In this document: positions 6,214 through 9,406 of the stretch, one piece after another
Layout: each line of letters begins with the position of its first letter
How positions within the stretch are numbered: the stretch's first letter is position 1
NCBI GenBank assembly: GCA_002496355.1
Contig: DAJP01000070.1
Span: 1-9,406, forward strand
Direction: 5' to 3'
Origin: Euryarchaeota archaeon UBA346
GTDB lineage: Archaea; Thermoplasmatota; E2; DHVEG-1
DNA: 9,406 nt
The notes under the pieces: model-generated
What the model was told of the DNA's origin: nothing
Databases searched by the model: none
The model's input: only the letters and a program-made list of their open reading frames with translations
Program-made: the position numbers and the translations under genes

Positions 6214-7544
6214 GACACATGCTAGAATCAAAAGATGCGAAAACAACACATGATCAACACCTACATGTCATCCGCGTCGCAATCCTTGCAGATGAACTAT
6301 TAGGATGGGGCTCCGGTAAACGAATGTTCCCAGAAATCCTACAGGATTATACCTGGAAGACCACGCAAGGAACCTATACAATCACCACGCAGTTTCTCTC
6401 AGATAAGGATATCTTAAGGGGACGTCTGACGACAAAAGAATTCGACGTCTTACTCGTACCAGGAGGTGGCGTGGGAGATGGCCAATCGATAGTAAAAGGA
6501 TTCCATTTTTTGCCAAGCGTAAGAAAATGGAAAAACAGCATTGCATCCTTCATCAAGAACGGAGGAGGTTACATCGGGATCTGCGGAGGCACCGCTCTTC
6601 TTACAGATTTAATAACAGCGGAGAAAAAACCTCATACGTTTCTTGAAAAACAGTATCACAAGAGCGCTCTTGGGGTGACCTGTGTTTCCTCCTATTACAA
6701 AACCATAGCATTCCCCTTGTTCTATCCATTTCAAAAAAACTATCCGCAGAACATCGGTGCAACCGCATATGTGTTTTCCTTTGCACCAGGGACAACACAT
6801 GATGGTGCTCGAATCCATACCGGTGGCGCACCGATTGATTTTCAACTGCAGAAGGATCATCCAATCTTCTCAGATGTTCGACAGGATAAAGAACGAATCC
6901 GCTGGTGGGCAGGACCAGCCTTGATCTTGCCAGAACACCCGGATAGAGAAGTCCACATCCTTGCACGCTACCCAGCCCAGGACATCTCCGATACTACAAA
7001 TCTCCGAATCCATGCCTGGAGATATGCCGGAGGCATCCATGGTCTTGTTTCTGCATTCTTCAAAACAGCCCGATACATAAAAAAAGAAAAAATGCCCCTA
7101 AAAAACCTGTTTTTATACACGTACTATCTTGCCGGCAAATGGGAGATAACCGATAAAGTTATCACGCTAGATTATTCCAACAGACCATGCATAACCGCAG
7201 AGGTTTATCCAAATAAAAACAAAGGTAGGATCCTTTTGTGTGCCGCACACCCTGAATATATGATCTGGTGGGGCGGAAATATAAAAGAAAGAAAATCAGA
7301 TGATTATCCTTGCCTTGGAACCGGTCTATATCAATGGGAGGATATCTCACCCTTAAGTAAGGATATCTCTGAGGAATTAACACATACATGGTGGATGGTC
7401 CGAAGATTCGTCGCCTGGACAGCAAAGGTTGGGGATACCGATCTTCCACCTATCGAAAAAGTAACGTTGACAAAAGAACAAATGATTCTCTCAAAAAACA
7501 TTTTTTGGGATGGGAGCCTCAAAAATCAGATGGATAACATCTAA
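6210..7544 (+). CDS. Class I glutamine-amidotransferase-like protein (BPL_N-like) with complete Cys-His-Glu triad
   Basis: This cytosolic protein has 444 residues from the GTG. The N-terminal half reads as a flavodoxin-like GATase1/DJ-1 fold: VAILADELLGWGSG (23-36), FDVLLVPGGGVGDG (78-91) and nucleophile elbow YIGICGGTALL (121-131, Cys125). The strand GRILLCAAHPEY (339-350) supplies His347 and Glu349, completing a class I amidotransferase triad. It resembles the BPL_N family, but no biotin-ligase domain follows. About 220 residues separate Cys and His, well above the roughly 100 usual in GATase1. Part of the excess is a basic/aromatic insertion at about 256-328, after HILARYP. The C-terminus (385-444) contains a Trp-rich helix (THTWWMVRRFVAWTA). 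The GTG start overlaps the sulfotransferase stop by 4 nt, implying translational coupling; the ATG at 6219, preceded by a weak GAAGTGAG, is an alternative. It may hydrolyse an amide or supply ammonia; the substrate is unknown. Confidence 0.7.
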   Translation: MRHMLESKDAKTTHDQHLHVIRVAILADELLGWGSGKRMFPEILQDYTWKTTQGTYTITTQFLSDKDILRGRLTTKEFDVLLVPGGGVGDGQSIVKGFHFLPSVRKWKNSIASFIKNGGGYIGICGGTALLTDLITAEKKPHTFLEKQYHKSALGVTCVSSYYKTIAFPLFYPFQKNYPQNIGATAYVFSFAPGTTHDGARIHTGGAPIDFQLQKDHPIFSDVRQDKERIRWWAGPALILPEHPDREVHILARYPAQDISDTTNLRIHAWRYAGGIHGLVSAFFKTARYIKKEKMPLKNLFLYTYYLAGKWEITDKVITLDYSNRPCITAEVYPNKNKGRILLCAAHPEYMIWWGGNIKERKSDDYPCLGTGLYQWEDISPLSKDISEELTHTWWMVRRFVAWTAKVGDTDLPPIEKVTLTKEQMILSKNIFWDGSLKNQMDNI

Positions 7545-7630
7545 TAAAAATACTGCGGATAAGAGCTTCGTCTCGCATAAATGTCTTGTTAATTTCTCCA
7601 CAGAATCACCCAGAACTGCTGAACAATATT

Positions 7631-7655
7631 ATCAGATTTTTCCTTATCTGGTTTT
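7631..7655 (+). terminator. Hairpin plus T-run in the convergent intergenic region
   Basis: ATCAGAT (7631-7637) can pair with ATCTGGT (7646-7652), a 7-bp stem with one G.U pair and an 8-nt T-rich loop. It overlaps and leads into TTTT (7652-7655). It lies about 90 nt past the amidotransferase stop and just before the end of the convergent surface-protein gene. It is a plausible + strand terminator, though archaea often need only the T-runs. An A-run at 7546-7550 gives a short T-run on the - strand for the opposing gene. Nothing else is seen in the 113-nt gap. Confidence 0.35.
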
Positions 7656-7657
7656 CC

Positions 7658-9406
7658 TCAAATACGACCTGTTTTATACAGCCAGACAATCATCAGGATA
7701 ACAATGAAGATGATCACGCTTAAAGCAATACTGAGCCAGGGGGTCGTAAGGGGTGAAATGATTTCCACAAAGGGTGATATGGAACCTAAGATAGGGTCAT
7801 ACACATAGTCCCATTTTCCGTCACCATCGATATCGATTAATTGTTTTTCATCCTGGTCACCAAGAATAGTTTTTGTATTCGTTGTTGGATTGTAAAACGC
7901 ATCATAACTTCCATCATGATTCGTATCAACGAGATAATAAAGGACACCTTGGATGGTAACAGAATGAAGATCATCCGGGGTGATATCGGCTCCTATCGCC
8001 TGATCAATAATGTCCGAGATGTTATTTTTATTTGCATCTAGTATAATCGTGACAAGCGTCGTGTCAATCGCTTGGAGATTGTTTGTATCTTTCACAGTGA
8101 GTATCACGGTGAAGATCCCCGCAGAATCATACGAATGGACGGGTGATACATCATAACCATATGATCCATCTCCATAGACCCAGGTGTAGTTGACGATACT
8201 TGTATTGATCGCATAGCTTTTTGACCCATCGAATTGTATCATCTGATACGTCAACCCATGATAGGGTCCGACTGCATCCGCGACCGGGGCTTGTTGTAGG
8301 GAACCACCGGTTTTCACCAATACTGTTGCAGTATCATTATCTCGGAGATCTTCCCCATCCTGAACCTGTAGGTTTACGGTATAGTTTCCAGGGATTGTAT
8401 AGACATGGGTTGTTCTTGACAACAAGAGCCAGTTTGTATCCCAGGTTCCATCATTGGTCCAATCCCATCGATACCCGACCACATCGACATCATCGGTACT
8501 TAGAGCCGCGTTGAAAGTGATGGATTGATTGACATATCCACTATACGGTCCTCCTGCGTCAGCAGTCGGTGCTTCGCCCTCTGTTAGGGGTGGGGCTTCT
8601 TCTCCACCGCCACCACCACCTTGTGTGGTGGCTTGTGCACTTGCATAAGTAATCGACCAGACACCCAATGAAGAATTCCAGCTCCATGCACGGAAATAAT
8701 ACAGGGTTCCAGGATTCAGCCCAGTAATAGACACAGAAAAATTCGTATCGTTATAGACATTGATACCATCCGATATGTTTGTAGGGTAGCTTCCTGTTTT
8801 TCGTTGAATTCTTGTATAATTCGCATAGGTTCCTTTATTCCATGCGAGATTGATTTGACTAGTGCTCATGACTGTTGTTGTAAACCCTGTTGGTGCAAAC
8901 GGAGCTGTGATGTTATAGGTACTACTGTTTGCCTCTGACCAAATCCCACTCGAATCATTCCACGACCATGCCCGGTAATAGTACCTCATACCAAAACTGA
9001 GGCTTGAAGAAGAACTCTCATCACCCGTTCCATTATACACCAGGGAACCATCGGTGAGACTGACAGGATAGCTCCCCGTCTTTTGCATCACTCTTGTGTA
9101 AACCGCATGAGTACCCTTGGTCCAGGTCAGGTTAATTTGATCGATATCAACAGTCGTAGCAGAAAATCCTGTTGGTGCAAATGGAAGACTAAATGTGGTG
9201 TTACTCCCAGTCTCATTTGTTGATGACCATAAGTTACTCGTATCATTCCACGACCAAGCGCGGTAATAATATCGTGTGTCTTCGCTCAGACCAGTATCTG
9301 AGGTGATGCTTGAAGTCCCATTATAGACGTTAGACCCATCGTTGATGTCCTCAGGATAGCCTCCGACACTTCTTTGAATCCTCGTATGAGTTGCATATGT
9401 TCCTTT
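7658..9406 (-). CDS. Large cell-surface protein with Fn3 and PKD repeats and a C-terminal anchor helix (5' end outside window)
   Basis: The frame is open from the window edge to TGA at 7658-7660, giving 582 residues of the C-terminal part. It is partial: the reading frame and Fn3 homology continue upstream of the internal GTG/ATG codons near 9091. In order there are three Fn3-like repeats (residues about 1-74, 75-168 and 169-262, recurring PFAPTGF, INLxWxKGT and RAWSWN), a Gly6/acidic linker (263-276) and two PKD domains (278-366 and 373-455, each with a GPY motif). A Ca2+-loop region follows, with acidic motifs DTNHDGSYD and DIDGDGKWD (456-545). A hydrophobic helix (about 557-577) ends in KTGRI, placing the body outside the cell and a short basic tail inside. 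Many N-x-S/T sequons suggest N-glycosylation. It is probably an adhesin or S-layer-associated protein. It is convergent to, and so not co-transcribed with, the sulfotransferase set. Confidence 0.88.
   Translation of the reverse strand, partial: KGTYATHTRIQRSVGGYPEDINDGSNVYNGTSSITSDTGLSEDTRYYYRAWSWNDTSNLWSSTNETGSNTTFSLPFAPTGFSATTVDIDQINLTWTKGTHAVYTRVMQKTGSYPVSLTDGSLVYNGTGDESSSSSLSFGMRYYYRAWSWNDSSGIWSEANSSTYNITAPFAPTGFTTTVMSTSQINLAWNKGTYANYTRIQRKTGSYPTNISDGINVYNDTNFSVSITGLNPGTLYYFRAWSWNSSLGVWSITYASAQATTQGGGGGGEEAPPLTEGEAPTADAGGPYSGYVNQSITFNAALSTDDVDVVGYRWDWTNDGTWDTNWLLLSRTTHVYTIPGNYTVNLQVQDGEDLRDNDTATVLVKTGGSLQQAPVADAVGPYHGLTYQMIQFDGSKSYAINTSIVNYTWVYGDGSYGYDVSPVHSYDSAGIFTVILTVKDTNNLQAIDTTLVTIILDANKNNISDIIDQAIGADITPDDLHSVTIQGVLYYLVDTNHDGSYDAFYNPTTNTKTILGDQDEKQLIDIDGDGKWDYVYDPILGSISPFVEIISPLTTPWLSIALSVIIFIVILMIVWLYKTGRI
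8620..9406 (-). repeat. Tandem Fn3 coding repeats of about 282-288 bp
   Basis: Three copies recur inside the surface-protein gene. Landmark PFAPTGF begins at 9184 and again at 8902 (94 codons apart), and the KGT landmark recurs after 96 and then 94 codons. Similarity is visible in DNA as well, for example GTTGGTGCAAA near 9171 and 8890 on the + strand. The first copy is cut by the window edge, so the true repeat number is unknown. Confidence 0.8.

Noticed and set aside
6601..6966. 121-residue - strand frame opposite the amidotransferase-like gene
   Set aside because: It is antisense to a coherent coding region and its translation is not protein-like for any family I know.
9089..9091. GTG at 9091 as the start of the surface protein
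   Set aside because: The frame stays open to the window edge and encodes further Fn3 sequence, so this codon is internal.
8620..9406. Regularly spaced repeats as a CRISPR array
   Set aside because: The repeats are about 282-288 bp, imperfect and in-frame Fn3 coding units, with no short direct repeat/spacer pattern.

Overview
The window most likely comes from an archaeon, probably a Thermoplasmatota-type lineage from sediment or similar. This is inference, from four things: AT-rich TATA-like boxes about 24-26 nt upstream of start codons that have no Shine-Dalgarno (leaderless genes); secreted proteins with PKD and Fn3 repeats, many N-glycosylation sequons and a C-terminal membrane helix; an Ig-like C-terminal module of a style I associate with that group; and oligo-T rather than GC-hairpin gene ends. 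No rRNA, tRNA, CRISPR array, transposase or phage gene was found. Five complete protein genes lie on the + strand and one truncated gene lies on the - strand.

Positions 1-3683 hold two tandem paralogous secreted arylsulfate sulfotransferases (ASST family), each with its own promoter. Both carry an N-terminal signal segment, the ASST propeller with its active-site histidines, an Ig-like domain and a short hydrophobic/amphipathic tail. The copies differ at one predicted catalytic residue: Arg245 in copy 1 is His259 in copy 2.

After a 279-nt leader region (3684-3962) comes a compact same-strand set. It comprises a YghO-like GNAT-fold N-acyltransferase (3963-5063), a PAPS-type sulfotransferase (5089-6213, good Shine-Dalgarno) and a class I glutamine-amidotransferase-like/BPL_N-like protein (6210-7544), the last joined by a 4-nt GTGA overlap. 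The 5' end of the acyltransferase is odd. A short upstream frame continues the family N-terminus and then stops in a GTGA overlap, so it is either a one-base indel or a coupled leader peptide.

Convergent to this set, and running off the right edge on the - strand, is a large cell-surface protein (Fn3 x3, Gly-rich linker, PKD x2, Ca2+-binding acidic loops, C-terminal anchor helix).

Working picture (inference): this is a sulfuryl-transfer neighbourhood. A cytosolic PAPS-dependent enzyme and two extracytoplasmic PAPS-independent enzymes sit with an acyltransferase and an amidotransferase-like hydrolase, and could make and remodel a sulfated small molecule, lipid or surface glycan. The substrate cannot be read from the sequence.
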